From NCBI GenBank assembly GCA_027886175.1, contig JAJNNQ010000137.1:7692001-7756000 (forward strand): 64,000 nucleotides of DNA, written 5' to 3'. Source of the DNA: Phylloscopus collybita (taxonomy: Eukaryota > Chordata > Aves > Passeriformes > Phylloscopidae). Below, one piece after another: positions 50,201 through 64,000 of this stretch. Position numbers and translations under genes: made by a program. Under the pieces are notes generated by a model. It ran no database searches, was not told where the DNA came from, and worked only from the letters and a program-made list of their open reading frames with translations. The first letter of the stretch is position 1. Every line of letters begins with the position of its first letter.

Positions 50201-53041
50201 TGGAAGGGATTCAGCTCCCTTAGCTCTAAAAGGCAAAAGCTAGCATCCTGTTTGAGCTCAGTCCTTTCCCTTGCCTCTGTAATTTACTGAGAGAGGTGAC
50301 ACTTCCAGAGGGTGACTCACCCCGCCTATTGTAGGAATCTGTCTTGAAATAGGATTATTCATTGTCACTTTGTCCCTTCCTAAGAGAGGACCTGGCTGAG
50401 AATGGGTTAGGAGCTTGACTTCTAGGTGGTTATGGTAAACGAGGTAAGCACTGTCCTTTGTATTCTGTCATGCCATGTATTTCTGGCAGCCCAACCGCAC
50501 AGAGGTGCTGCTTCCCACTATTTCAGGTTGCTTTTTCATTTCTTTGTCTTCTGGGACAGCCACTCCTTTGTGGTTCTCTTTTTCTGAGCCTAAGTTCTCC
50601 GTAGGTTTCAGTGCCAAAAATCACTGCTGGTTTCAGAAGGGGGTGGTGGCCAGCAGGTAACCAACAGCCAACCCAGCAGTGAAGAACCAGCTGGATCAGC
50701 TTTTCCCACCAGGCCCGATGATAAAAAGCACAAGCAACACGTGTACCATCTATTGCCAGAGCTCATGATGCCTTTTATCCCTGGGTTGGTTACATGCAAT
50801 CTAGCCATGAATTTAGTATGTGGGAAAATCTTCTGCTGAAGCAAATACTGGGGGAGATAGCTCTGTCTATGGGAAAGCAAACAGTAGCTTAAAATAATCA
50901 TCATTATTTTTTTCTCTCATGCAAAGAATCCAAAAGCCTAATTCACAGTTAGTTTAAATGCACTTTTATATGTTGGATAGATGGGTTAGAAAAGATGAGA
51001 CAAAGATCTCGATTGCAGAACATTTTGTGCTTTTGAGATCATAATTTCTTCTATTTAATTGTTTTCACTTCATCTTCATATCTTTTACAATGCATTTCTG
51101 TTTGGATTTAACTTTGAACTTCAGTGTTTTCAATTGTGATTTAAAATATTTAAATATTTAATTCATTAGAGATTCTTCTAAATCTCTTCCAGGAATTGGT
51201 ATTGAGACACTTATTTTTGAATTTGGCTTGCCAAGGAGAGCAATGAAGTTTAACCCCCCATACATTCAGTGTTTTGTTCTATGACTGTGGATTAATAAAA
51301 AAAAGGGATGTGACTTTAAAAAACATGGTATAGAAAAAAATTCACAGGTTTCTTCTTAAATGTCAATTTTGCTAACCACATATTTAAGAAACCATACTGG
51401 AAGCATATTTATGTATTTATTCATGCTTAGAGATCTAATCTTCAAAGTAGCCTTACAAGCCCTGAGGGGTAATCAAATATTTTCCTCAAGCTCATTTTGA
51501 AATCCTAACTTAAATTTATAGATCTTTATGCCTGCATCATTTCATTTTTTCTGCTGACACCATTCTCTAGTGTCAGAAAAGTTTAAAATGGAGGCAGCCC
51601 TGTGGCTATTTTCACCCATAAATTTATTCTTCTGTCACAAAGGTGCACACTGAGCACTTAAACACATCCCATTTTGTCTCAGGCCCTTCGTCTCAGACTG
51701 CAAACTTTTGAATCAAGGACTCTCTTTTTCTTCTATGTGTACTGTAGAGTTCATGGTGAAAATTCCTCAAGGCTAATATAAAGTAACAATCATTATGAAA
51801 AGGACAAAGGCATGAAGATATATTGAAAGCTGATAATAGTATTCCCCCATATAAACAGTGTGCTCTGTTTGCTCTGCATTCTTACACCACCCTCCTTATT
51901 GCTTTCTACTGCAGCCTACCTGATACTGGGGGACAAAGACTGTGTATTTTATTGCTGAAAGAATGTATTTTAGAGTCAAGGGTCTCTTTGCACTGTATTT
52001 GTATAGCCACTTCTGTTTAAAGAAAAACATCATTGATCCAAGTGCCCTCAGAAGAGCTCATCTGTTGTAGCACACTGGGGAATGTCTTAAAAATCACTGC
52101 CCCAAGTCACTGGTTCACTCGTGCAAGGCAGGGTTGTTGCCTGCTCTGCTGCAGTTGTGGACCCTTGAATTTCTTCAATTTCTGATATTACTGCAAAATT
52201 AAAAGGAAGACAAACAAAAACCCCTAACACCAAAACCAAAAGCCCTCAGCTAGTGAGCAGGTAGAGCAGGGTTGGAGACCATGGATGAGGGAGCTTGGGA
52301 ACAGTGAAGAACATCTTGGCCCAGTAAGATGCAGGCAGACACCCACACTTGCCTTGGAAGAGACCAGAAATAATTTAATGGCCCAGTATCCACGACAAGG
52401 CATTTTTTGCAAAAATCAGCCAAATAAACCATTATGTTCATATAGCCAATCTGTTTTCAAGCACAAGAAGCTAAGTTCTTAAGACTGACCAACCAGTTTT
52501 GGAGTTTGCTGTGCTAACTGGGGAATCCCAGCATGGCACTGTTTGGGATTTGGGCAGATACAGCCAGTAAGATTGCTGTATCACAGATACATGGGAAACG
52601 TTCCTTTGCAAGGTATCTCTAGTAAACACTAGTATATTTCTGTGTTCATAACTACTGCAATGAATAATTAAATTAATTTAAATTCTACCAGGTGATTTCA
52701 GAACATGTACTTAGCTTCATTTTGGTGACAAGAGCAATAAGGTAGATTTGTGTAGGCAATACTTTTTACTGAGAGTTACTCTATTTCCAAACAGAGAATG
52801 ATAACCAGTGCTGCACATTTTTGCAAGTGGTAGTAAGATCTATACACAAAAACATCAGCCTGAGAGTAAATACTTCAGACTCCATGGTGGTTTTCACTTG
52901 GAGCTAGTAAGAAACTTGCTGCTACATATCTATATAATATTTTTATTTCACTGGAAGATGTAACATAAATGCAGAGATTTAACAGCAAGTACTAAGGCTT
53001 TTCTTCAGATATTTAATTCCCTTTTTCTTTTTAATTTCTAG
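47265..53041 (+). other. SEMA3D: SEMA3D intron (5.8 kb)
   Basis: Mostly AT-rich, with a GC-rich stretch at about 49,790-50,060. No gene or mobile element recognised. Confidence 0.8.
49790..50060. other. GC-rich intronic stretch
   Basis: About 270 bp of clearly higher G+C than the surrounding intron, with several CpG (CCGGAG, CCCGGGG, CTCCGG, CCCCGCC). It has open frames on both strands, which I attribute to composition. It may be a cis-regulatory element; no known motif arrangement was identified. Confidence 0.35.
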
Positions 53042-53184
53042 GAGCAAAATTCATTGGAACTTTTCCAATCCCAGATACCTATAACCCAGATGATGATAAA
53101 ATCTACTTTTTCTTTCGAGAAATATCACAAGATAGTGGCACATCTGACAAGACAATCCTTTCCAGAGTTGGGAGAGTTTGTAAG
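53042..53184 (+). CDS. SEMA3D: Semaphorin-3D exon (143 bp), last in window
   Basis: Acceptor TTAATTTCTAG and donor AAG|GTGAGG, phase 1 to phase 0, 47 codons. [28 protein letters not shown] and LSRVGRVCK match SEMA3[12 protein letters not shown] and RVGRVCK are sema-domain signatures. The next exon, expected to begin with an NDxGG-type sequence, was not found downstream. Confidence 0.93.
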
Positions 53185-56100
53185 GTGAGGACTCTATCTT
53201 TCTGATAAAAACTAAACAAGTTTGGTTTATTTCTTAAGAAATGTGTTTTCCCCTTTGTTACCCAGTGAGCCATCGTAGTAATTTTTCTGAACATAGTTTA
53301 TCAATGCCATCTGAAATTTACTTGTCAAAAATAGACTTGATATTGATGGTGCACCTCTTTTAAAAAGCTAATATATTTATAAATTGTAATTCTGTGTCGA
53401 AACAGTAAAGTATTGACCTTCAATGCAACATCATGCTTTGTTTCATGAGCTTCCAGGGAGGATGGATGAGTCAAAGTGTACACAATGGCAGGGTATTTGT
53501 GGTTTTGTGGAAAGTGCCCACTGATGCATGGACATACAAACCCATTCCTTCAGCTTGGCTCTGTGCACCATTCCCGGGCATTACTGAGGGCTGGGGTCAG
53601 TCATTTGTTTCTGCTCATTCCTGATAACCTGCTGGAGTGAGGGGAGGCTGAGAAAGTGTACAGTTTCTGAGCTACACCCACATCTGCCTGGAAGTTTCCT
53701 CCCTTGGGAAGAAGAGCAATCCTTGACCCATTGACCAGGAGGAACCAGACCCCAGGTCTCCTGCAATGTAAAAAGTTCATTTGGCTGGTGCCTGACCTCC
53801 TTTAAATGATTACTCCTTCCCTTTCTTCTTCTTTCTGCTTGAGTTTGCCCCTTATTAAAAGTGGTATACACAGACTCAGGCTTTCATTAGCTGCACTCTT
53901 TTAGGAGAAGCATCTCTGTCAAGGGCAGAAGCCTCCCCAAAAGATGAGAAGGAAAAACCATTCCTGCACATGAAGACAGCAGTCAGTGTAGCTTGCTGTT
54001 CAGCAGCCTGATGAACTGATTTACGGAGGTTTCTACCCACAGTGTCAGAAGGGTCTGTAGACTTCTATGTCAAACACACACATACCTGTCCACTCCCTTG
54101 TTCCCTGGGACATTCTGGTCCTCTATTCTGTAGTAACACAAGCAATCAGTAGAAGTGCTCCCATCCTGTCGTTGGGTCCTCAGGAATCACTGGTAAAGGT
54201 CAGGAGAATGGAACTTGAAAGCTGCCTTCATATTAGTAACATAGTAAACATAATCTTTGAGCAAATGTTTATCTCATGATAAATCAGATATCAGCAACAC
54301 CACAGCAGTCATACAAGTAAGTACATTTCTATGATTTTGTTCAGAAGCTTTAAGTGACTTGCAATTTCTGAGCAGTGTGACTCTTCTGGCAGTTTCTTGA
54401 GAAACTTGAAAATCAGTAAAAAAAAACCATTTGTGATTTGCAGTAAGATGTGTGTGGGAGAAGAGCACTCATTCAGCTGTGGACACACTGCAAAACAGAG
54501 TGGACAGATGTATGGATGTGTAAATCTACGGCTACTCTGCAGTCCAGCAAACTCCCAGCTCCAACTGAGATTTCAGTGGCCACAGCCATTTCACACTTCT
54601 GTCCTTGACCTGAAGTGTTAAGATAACAAAACATTCATTCATAAATCAGTTCTCTAGTAGGTTTTAAGCCAGACGAAAGAATGGATAATCTTTAGTTGGG
54701 TATTTCACAGCAGAGTGATTAATGGCAGAATGGAAATGCAAACATTTATGATTTGCTGCTAGACATGGCATTTGCTGATTATGAGAAAGCACTTAATGCA
54801 TTAGGAGAAATTGATAGACAATGTTTTCAAGCCAAGGCACATGAGAGAGTATAGTAAACTAAGATATATTGGCTAGAGAAAACCAGCATCCTTTACCTAG
54901 AGAAAAAGGGAGATAAGCTATCATAATAAAAGCAAATGTATTGTAAGGAAATCCTAATGGCTGTCTATAATCATACCTCAAATGAGAGTGAATTTGTAGA
55001 GTAATTATGTTAGCGGGAAAAATGTAATGAATTTTATTTTTGGTAGTCAAACCAAAACAATGAAAACTGATAAGCAAGGTGATTATTATTAATAGTTCTA
55101 CACTGTCTTCTTTATTTACTGAGCACTTCCCACTGGTTGCAGAATTCTCTTGATAAACCAGACTCCTGCTTTTTATGATATTTGTCTTATTTCCAACAAA
55201 TTCAAAAAATAGATTGCTAATTATTTAATAAAAATAGAATTATTATTGGTGTTTAATATAAATTAAATATGGAAATAGACTTGTGAACATATTTGTCTGT
55301 GTTCATGGACTGAGATATTTTGGATCTGTGCTGTGGTATGAAACATCTGCTGTGCTTAATTGTCTCTGACACGGGAACAATGCCTTTGATTGAAACAATT
55401 GATAACAGCAATTACTACTGTCTCATTAATGTGATCTGTACTGCACAAAGTTTAGCCTTTGCTTCTTTCCCTGTTAAGCAGAGAATAACAGTAAATGGGA
55501 GGAGCTCAGCAACTTCTAAAATAGTTTGCTTGGTGTAAACACAGTTTTTTTCTACTAGAATTTGATTGCTGTCTACCTCACCATGCCTTAGGGCTCCTGT
55601 CCATTAATGCCAGAAACACATGCTGAACTCAGAATAGGCTTTGTTTTTAATAAGAAGCTCAGTCAATGCAGCCTATTCTTTGGCTAACTTTCAAGGGTTC
55701 AACAATGCGGTCTCTCAGTGATCCTCTCCCTTAGGGAAAATCTCCTCTGGAAAGCATTCCCCTTTCCCAGCTACTTGCAGACCCAGAAGACTGCATTGCT
55801 GTTGCTGGCAGCTCTTTGCCCAGAGTCCAGCAGCTGTCACTTGTCTTGTTCACTGGGTGTTCATCTGCACCCAGTGCCCTGCAGCCCAGCACAGCCCTCA
55901 CCCGGGTTTGCATCATCTGTTCTGTGTCACTGAGGGTGTCACTGGCACTGCAGAGGAAGTGCTTTCAACAGTCACTTTCAGAACCAGTTGTGTCATTTAT
56001 CATGGCAAATGGTATCATTTCCTGTTTTTTGGTTTGAGCAACGCAGAAAAAGTATCATTGCCCTGTCTGCAATACCTGATACTGCTTATGGTGCATTCAT

Positions 56101-59100
56101 GCTTACATAAATTGCAATGTTTGGAGTTATTGGTTTTCTTTTCATGTAAGGCCATAACCAAAAATTACTGTTGAGGATTAGCCAGCAAAATTTATTTATT
56201 TTTTAAAATGCATGCAGTTACACATATGTCTGTTAAATGATCACGCAAACCTTAACTTCTTAAGAGCGTGGAGCCACTTATTTTTATTTCTGGAAACACA
56301 GGCATAAGCTTTTGCAGCTGCACTGTCTTCAAGCCCACAATGCTGAGCCACTTTGCCTCAGATAAAGACAGGACACAGTCATTACACATTGAGAAATATT
56401 TTGAAAAAAAAAAAAAATAGAATTGCAGCATCCATCCACTGTGCCCTATGCAGTCCAGTGACAAGTCACCTATATTTTTGTAAATATTCAGCACTAAATG
56501 ATGGCAGAATTGTAATTCTAACTATTGACAACCTCATATGTGTACAAGTGTAGCCATAGAAAAGACCAATTTTCCCTCCTTCTTTCCCCAATCAAGTAAA
56601 GGGAGAAATAAAAATCTAATATAGAGGAGTCACAGAAAAGGTTTTGAAGAGGGAGGAAAAATTTGGGGGCTTTTGTTTGTTTGTTATCTGTATAGAAACA
56701 CATCTTTTCGTAGTTACAACCTCATCCTATTGGAATGAAGTGGAAATTAGCCAAAAGCAGTAGTCTCTCTGCTGCAGTATGAAAATCCTGTTTATTATTA
56801 CAGTGGTTTGCATTTGCTGTGTTACAAGCTTCTCTTTAATGGTTTTGGTGATGTATTGCAAAAGTTAAATCGTGCAGTCTAAGAGGCTGGTTTCCGAGAC
56901 CTCAACTGCCAAAAAATCAGACTTCAGCCCCTGATGATTTCCCATATTTCCCAAAGTGTTTGGTATCCAGAAGCAGCCTTTGTTCTAGTGGGAACAAGTG
57001 AGCTCTTTGTCTTTTTTTTCCCTTTCTTTTTGGGTTTTTTTTTTGAATACCATTCCACCCCTATATATACCAAGCTGTACCTGGGGAAAAGAAATACTGC
57101 AATTAGGCACAGCCCTCTTGGTTAAACTGTACTTTCTAAGCACACTGGAATGTAATCATTTTAAGAGCTCTTGAGTTGAGAGCCCTGGACACACCCTGCA
57201 TTCCACCTATGGGTAATGTAATTTATTTCCAAAGCCATGAACATCAGCAGAGTTCAAGGCTGTGACCTTGCCTCCCGTCTGGTGCTTAAAGCAATTTGTA
57301 TTCCCAGAATGGCAGGAGGGAGCTGTTCCTCTGCAGCTCTAAGTCCAGAGTCTCCAGTGGGCTTTGCCACAGGGCTGCTTATATGTAGAAGTTAAGAGGT
57401 GTTTTTCTTGTCCTGGATATAGTCTAGCCATGCCTTTACTGTGACTAGGGATAGCTGGCCCATTGTCATTACTGGTATAGCTGTGTTGTGTAGATAATTG
57501 ATGTCTCTCCAAAGCCCTTGGAGCTGTCCTGGCAGTGTCCTGCTTTGCTGTTCAGCCGCGCTGGCCGGGTCCCGGAAGCCAAATAGCCATGTTCACATGT
57601 TCTCAGCAGGGCTAATTAGTCTGGGCTCAGAGCCATGCTCGTGCAGCTATCCTGCTTCCAGTTCTGGAGGCAACTCATTCCAGACGTGATTTGACTTCCT
57701 GTGTGTTACATGCTTACATACCTCCTTTGTCACCAGAATATTGCCTAGCCACAACTCCAGCCATGGGAAATATTGGCTTTTTTTCTTGATTTCTCAATAA
57801 TAATGATTAAGAACCCTCTGAGAAAGTTGTCCCTGGAGCAACCGTGGCCCCCGTTTGCCCACTGAGTGTCTTTGTCGCTTTGAGTCTTTTGGCAACCAAC
57901 TCCTCTTGGACTTCCAAATTTGATATTTGCACATTATGTGCCATTTGAAAGTCTTCAAATTATGTAGAAAAGCAGATGCTCATCATGATGATTTCATTTT
58001 TAAAGGCTGATGTGTTGGAGAAAGGCCAGCTCCATAGAGTATCTGCTTCTAACTGTGATGGATTAAGAGATATAACATCAGGCTTTGTCAGGTCTTTTGG
58101 TCCAACTTTCCTTATTGGCAAGGGTTATATAAGTATAGGAAGTTTTGTAAATTTCTGTCCCTCATGGGTGTGTTTCAAAAATTGGTGTTTTGAGGAGGGA
58201 AATCATGATTTACAGATGAGGCAAAAATATGTAGGATATGCCTATATGTAAAGAGGTGTGACTGAATTTTACTGAGCCTCAGGGAAAGCGAGAAAGAAGT
58301 TGAAGTGTCAAGATAGATCTTTAAAAACTGGACTATGGAAATGCAGCTGCACAACCTCTGAAGCAAACTTTGGAAGCCATCCTAGTTGCCAGAGAGACTC
58401 ATTGCATAAGATACTGTCAGTACACCTTGGCTCAGAAGTGGGAGCCTCTAGAGTTAATTGAAGATCCTATGGCTAAATGCAAAGTCCCTGACTTGTGAGT
58501 GCTTTAGCTCAGATGTTCAAATATCTGTAAGAATAGCAAATAATTACTTTATGATTTTGAAGTTTCCTCACATGATTGAATTATCTTCCTGTCTCTTTTT
58601 TCCCTGTCAGTATGTTTACTGTAAAAATGTACCATGGTTTGCAGTTTTGCTATTGTTGATCGAGTACAGTGTTGTAAATGCTGTAAAAGATGTTTCAGGA
58701 TTCCAGATTCTAAAGAACTCTTTAAGGTGATGACCAACCTTTGTTCTTTGGTCTCATACCTTTCCCAGCTCTCAGTCAGTGATTATCAATGCTGTGCTTG
58801 CAGTATCTAATGCAAGTGACTTGAGGCAATTGTATATATCAAAGTGAGGAAACTAATTATCACTCATTCTCTCCCTTCAGTAAAGGCAGATAACTAGTTT
58901 TTGGAGGAAGACTCCTTCCATCTTCAGCCCAAATCACTCTCTGAAGGACATATTTTCCACTGACTGTAAAGGGAACTCTGCCCTACTGAGTATCTGGAAC
59001 CTGAAATTCAAGACATTCTGATTTAACAATGTGAAATTCTAAATGGCAAATTCAAGCTTTTTTGTTCATAAAGAAACCAGTTTATCCCAGTGCTGGGTCT

Positions 59101-62100
59101 CATTCTCCTCCAGTATCACAGTGTTGACAATCTGTTCAAATCATATAAATTCTGATCTCCTCTGTCACATTAATGGCATGGCCCATCTAATTACTTGACT
59201 TGCCTGTAACTTCATTATCAAAAATTCTGCCTTTCATAACCTGAAGGTTTTGTTCTTTTTATATTCCTCTTATGTATGTATGTCATATAATTTATATTAT
59301 GTATATTATTTTAGAAAATTTAGATAAAAGCAATTCAAACAGACTGGAATAAACCATGGACAGTTTATACTCAAAATTTTAAGTAGATTTTCTCAGAGTC
59401 TCATAATGTATTTTATTTCTTCAGCCATAAGACTTTGCTAACTTCAGATTCCCACTGAAGTTAGAATGAATAGGCTAATGGGGGATATAGTGGAGTACAT
59501 TTAATTTGTGGCAGCTTTTGTACAGTTTAGGAGAATATTCATAATACTAGCACGCCTGCTGGAGATAATCTGAGCAGGATTGCTGCATGGCCTTAAGGAA
59601 AAATGGTGTTTAATTTGTCTCAAACCATCCTTGTCATTACCTGAGCCTGTTAGTTTCTGGATTTTGGGGATTTTTTCATGCTATGTTTAGTAACAGTCCA
59701 GAATTTTTCTTTGCTGTGTAGTTAGATTTTCCAGTCTGGATCCCATCCAAAGATAATTTGGTAGAAACTTCTGGGTGTGATGTTTAAATACTTTCCAAAA
59801 TAAAATTAACATTTTCCATAGTGAACCAAACAGTTACGCATGCTCAGTGTGAGTACTTCCTGAATGAAATAAAAACAAGCCTGACTGAGGAGCAGGAACT
59901 AAACAGAGTCACCACCTCGTTGTCAGATGGGAACTGCAGACACAGAGGAGAAGTAACTTGCCCAAGTTTACTTGATGTATCCATAGGAGAGCAGTCGAAG
60001 TTTTAAAGTCTCCTGTGCCTTCTTTCTCTTGCTTATATTGCAAGTGTGCTTTTGCTCTTTCTCAAGTCACACTTTACGTGTAGCTTGATGTTTTCATCCA
60101 TAGCCTGATGAAATCACGGGAGGAATCTTATCTGCATTAGTATGGTTTGGACAAGAAATTTTGCACCTGAATTCCTGAAAGAGCAAATTTAACTTTCCTG
60201 TGTTAGACTGGCCCCTAAGAGAGTAGTTGAATGGGGAAAGAATATGTAAAGTAAAGCAAAATAATTATAGAAAGAACTGTGAACCTGAGGACAGAAGTTG
60301 AAAGGAGACTGTTGGCTGTTTCTCCATTTATAAAGTCAGCTACAAGGTTGGAAGTTTTTTCCTCCATAGGGCTTTGCTGCAGGGGATGCCATTTGTTTGG
60401 GGTAGCTTTGTCGCATAGCTAAGCTTCAATAAGAGAAAGGCTCCAGGGCCTTTTGCAGTTTCAGCACTTTTTCTCTCTGTTCTCCAACATTTCCCTTTAT
60501 TCAGGCCAGGAATTCTCTTTGGATAGGCCTTTTGCACATCTTGCCACTGGCTGTAATTAATAACCTGCTTCTAGAAATTCCACTCATTGTCTTTTTTCTT
60601 TTTTTCTTCCTTTTTTTTTTTTTTTTTAGCTCCTTTTAGAGGCTGTTCAGGATAATTACTGTCTTTAAAGTTTTATGAATCACAGTGTTTGACATCTTTG
60701 ATGTAGACTGATTTTTCAGATAACTGCACTTTTTGTTCTAATGTTCAATTTGTCACTGTTACTTACAAGCAAATAAGAGATTTAAGTCCCCAAAGATGCA
60801 GATGTTCTTTAGTTTCGTTACCATCTGTTTTTCTGCCTACTGGATTCCAAGACTAACATTTGTTCATTTTAATGAAGCTACATTTATATAGCAGATAAGA
60901 TACAACAGAATAGAAAATAGATACGACAGAAAGTCTTTAATGTAAGTTGATTTTTAAATCACTTGATCATAGAGCAGTATCTTTTCTGATGGCTTTTGTT
61001 TTCATGTGAACTTATCTTTAGCTAGATGGTTTGAAAAACCTGTTGTTTTGCTTAATTGTACCTAAATTGCAGATCAGAAAACTGAAATTTCCTTGGAAGA
61101 CTCCCAAGAGAGGTGCATGATACGGCCTTAAATTACTTCACAAAATTTACCCTGTGCCATTTAAACAGCAGTCTTCCTGAATGTCAAAAAGCCATACAGT
61201 TACCTATGTTCATGGAAGTGGGACATCTGATATTTGAATTCTCATTGTAATTTGGTAGAATCCTGATTTCTCACTCCAACAAATTGTTTTTTGCAGCCAG
61301 CTCATTGAAAAAGGATGAAATGTTAGGATTTCTGTAAATAAGAGTCTGCCTGATTTATTAAAGTCATGTTGGATTACTTCCCCATTTACCTAAATAATTT
61401 GTAGTTATAATTTTTTGGGATATTTTGGGGTAATATTTCCTCAGCAGGTGACAGATTGAACACCCCCCCTTCTAGCTGGCACTTACCTACATTTCTAACT
61501 CAGACAAGCACAAGTAACCAAGATTTTACAGGCACTTCTTTCTGCTGAAAAGAAGGTATTTCAGGCAGAAGTGTTGGTATTTGTTACAGCTTGTGAGGTT
61601 ACAAAGCAGTAAGTGCTAATTAAATCTTTATTTATATTCAAAATGAAATATGCATTCCTAAGTGCCTTCATCTGTCCAGTAACAAAGTTTATAGTAAATA
61701 CAGCTAATCCAGTGTGCTTAGAAGTGATATTTTGGGAGATAAGATTTCAGATACTCAAGGCTAGTTGGCTGTTAGAAGATTAGCCATATTTTTGGAATGA
61801 AAGGCTTGTTCATACTGCCTTCCTCTTCTCTCAGCACTTAAATTTATCTTGTCTCCTTGTCCAATCTCCCTGAAATATTTAGAGTTCTTTGTATTCAGAC
61901 CATATCTCTTGTCAAAAATCGTTTCAGTACATCCAGTTAATTACTTAAACAGGCTTGAGGCAAACCTTTGCTTGGTATAAATCAGCTGAATGGGCTTCTT
62001 AGGAGTCCATGACTTTGTGTTTAATCCTTTCTTCTGTCCACCTGTGCACTAACTGGACTTTGCTTTGGTGATTTTCACTCTTCCATGCCTCTCTTCTAAT

Positions 62101-64000
62101 CCACTGACTACCCAGCCTGTACATCCTACTTTATTTATGCCCTGCTCTACAGCCAGCTCACAGCATTTGAACACATCAGTGATTCATTCCAGACTGCTAC
62201 TATTAAATAATCTGTTTGGCAAAAGAGACTGTCTTCTTTCTGTAGCAGCCCAGTCTCAAAAATAACTTGGGCCAGTATTTCCTTTGTGCAGCCTCTCAGA
62301 GGCCAATAATCAGGAATGATGAGGGTCCAAGGAATCTCCACCACAGTGGACAGATAGGATGTAAAGAGAGTGAGTACACATCAACGTGGTCTGAAGGAAA
62401 GGAGAACAACTGCATGTTCTCCAGCACCTGAAGCCTCAAGATGAGTCAAAAACTGACCTAATATGCACCAAAAAAAATAGTATGAGGAAGGAAGGAGTGC
62501 CTTTTCTTAAAAAAATAGACATTTACAGAGCTTAGTAAGATAAATACTACTTGAGACTTGAGGAGCAAAGACATGCCTATACTATTTATAGTTTACCTAC
62601 ACTGTTTATAGTTTCTCAACCTCCGTGGTCTGAGCTGAACTAACTGTGTTTGGAGATAAAATCATCATGGCCTTTTTCAGTTCCTGCACTTCCAGTCAAT
62701 CTCAATGAATCCTGGGCACGTTGTAGGAAAGGAAAGACACTGTATTAATCGGACATGACATGTGGAATTGAAAAGTATTAAATGGCTACTAATCAAAAAA
62801 ATCCCCAAAAGCCCCCAAACCACAAACAAAAATATCTTCCAAGTAAAATGTGCTTTTTATTTCACTCAGCCATGGCAGTAGGAAGAAGCATGTTGAAGGA
62901 TATGTCAGCATATTATATGTGCAACTGTCTAAATCAGTGAAAGGTCTTTTCAGTCTCTCTGCACCATAAATTTGTCATTCTCTGGCTTCAGAAGGACTTG
63001 GTAGCTCTTGGAATGCTGACTGGTCACTGAATCCCCTTTGCTCCATTATAAATTGTACAGTGTTACTTTGGGAGCTTTTGGATATGTAAAACACACCTAG
63101 AGAATGTCTGTTCTAATGTCTCTTAAATTCAAATAACATGGTTAACATCATGTCCTGTGTTGAGAGCAAATATGGATACAAATTAAATCCATATATTTTA
63201 TACTTTAATGCACATAGCACTTGTTAAAATTGCTTCCTTTGAGCACAGTGTTTGGTTCACACTGCTCTCTAGCAACTCAGTGGAACTACTGATACATTTA
63301 AAATAAGCATTTGTGAAAATGCTGTGGTGGATCACAACTAAAGGCTGGCCAAACACAAGTACATAGCTTCCCATCTCTTGCAGAAGCTGAATGCTGCAGG
63401 GACAGGAGTAGGAACAAGACAAGGGTCCTTCTTTTATCCCAGCCTCATCACTTGCTCCGCGCTTCCTTCCTGTTTTCTGATTTTAGTCAGGTCGTTAAAG
63501 ACACCTCATCTCCTGTGATGCTGCACTGCATCCACCAGAAATCAAAGTGGAAGCCCTGCAGTGTGAGATTTGCATAGCTAATCTGAATTGCCAGAGGAAG
63601 GAAAAGCTTAACGCTCCTTGCTTTTTAAAACTCAGTGCATCTTTGTAGTTGTTTGGTTTCAGCTGCTCCACAAAGTCTGTTTGCTCTGCCTTTGAACAGA
63701 ACACACACATGCAGAGGTTTCGGTGTTGTTTTTTTTTTTTTTTTTTTTTTGCTGTTGGCTTCAGGCTGCTAATTTTGACATCTTTGTAATAAATCTGTTG
63801 GGTAGATGCAAAGCTTCAGGCTTGGCAGAACTTCAGGAAATCAAGAAAGGAGGCAGCAATTCTTGTAAGAGCAAGAGTTCCAAAGGCCATATATTAACAG
63901 GAATCATTTCCAACTGAGCTAATCTATTTGAAAGTAGCAGGTACATGAAAAGGGAAAGCAGTTAGAGTGCATTACCAGAGAAGTGTTACTCCTTGTGATT
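53185..64000 (+). other. SEMA3D: SEMA3D intron, 5' part (at least 10.8 kb)
   Basis: AT-rich, with A/T homopolymer runs near 56,405, 60,610 and 63,730 and a short imperfect duplication around TTTATAGTTT near 62,583-62,615. I see no further exon, other gene, RNA or clear transposon before the window ends. Confidence 0.75.

Noticed and set aside
53185..64000. Further SEMA3D exon in the last 10.8 kb
   Set aside because: I looked for the expected NDxGG...KARLICS-type exon with flanking splice sites and saw none.

Overview
The window looks like nuclear DNA of a passerine bird. It contains exons that read clearly as SEMA3D, CR1 LINE fragments typical of birds, a tRNA-headed SINE with a CR1-type tail like the passerine TguSINE1 family, and ITPRIPL1-like genes of a family I know to be expanded in birds. 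All gene calls come from reading the sequence and from recalled family knowledge; no search was run.

Left part, 1-24,651: a head-to-tail array of four nearly identical units of about 6.35-6.38 kb, all on the + strand. The first unit is cut by the window start. Each full unit holds, in order: a leader, a CpG-rich promoter and non-coding first exon, a short G-rich intron, a one-exon ITPRIPL1-like coding sequence, an AT-rich 3' region full of small palindromes ending in AATAAA signals, an AAAC-rich stretch, a GC-rich LTR-like module with CCAAT/TATA/ATTAAA elements, and a CR1 fragment. The four coding sequences (700, 700, 691 and 691 aa) are all intact. They predict a signal peptide, a short luminal coiled coil, one membrane segment, a long acidic low-complexity linker and a C-terminal Mab-21/ITPRIP domain. 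Every unit-to-unit junction falls at the same point inside the CR1 fragment. In the last unit the CR1 instead runs on into single-copy sequence, so the right edge of the array can be placed to the base.

Right part, 24,652-64,000: six consecutive coding exons of SEMA3D (25,150-53,184) with consistent splice sites and phases. They encode the N-terminal half of the sema domain and are separated by AT-rich introns of 1.6-12 kb. The next exon is not seen before the window ends. The exon carrying the signal peptide must lie left of position 1, because the first exon here starts in phase 1 and no upstream coding exon is visible.

The main observation is that the ITPRIPL1-like array appears to sit inside a SEMA3D intron, in the same orientation as its host, with its edge only about 500 bp from a SEMA3D splice acceptor. 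Other points of interest are a sharply bounded patch of about 10% divergence in the acidic linker between copies 1/2 and 3/4, a predicted loss of a catalytic Asp in the Mab-21 core, a conserved palindrome cluster in the 3' region, and a CpG-dense 65-bp patch in an otherwise AT-rich intron.
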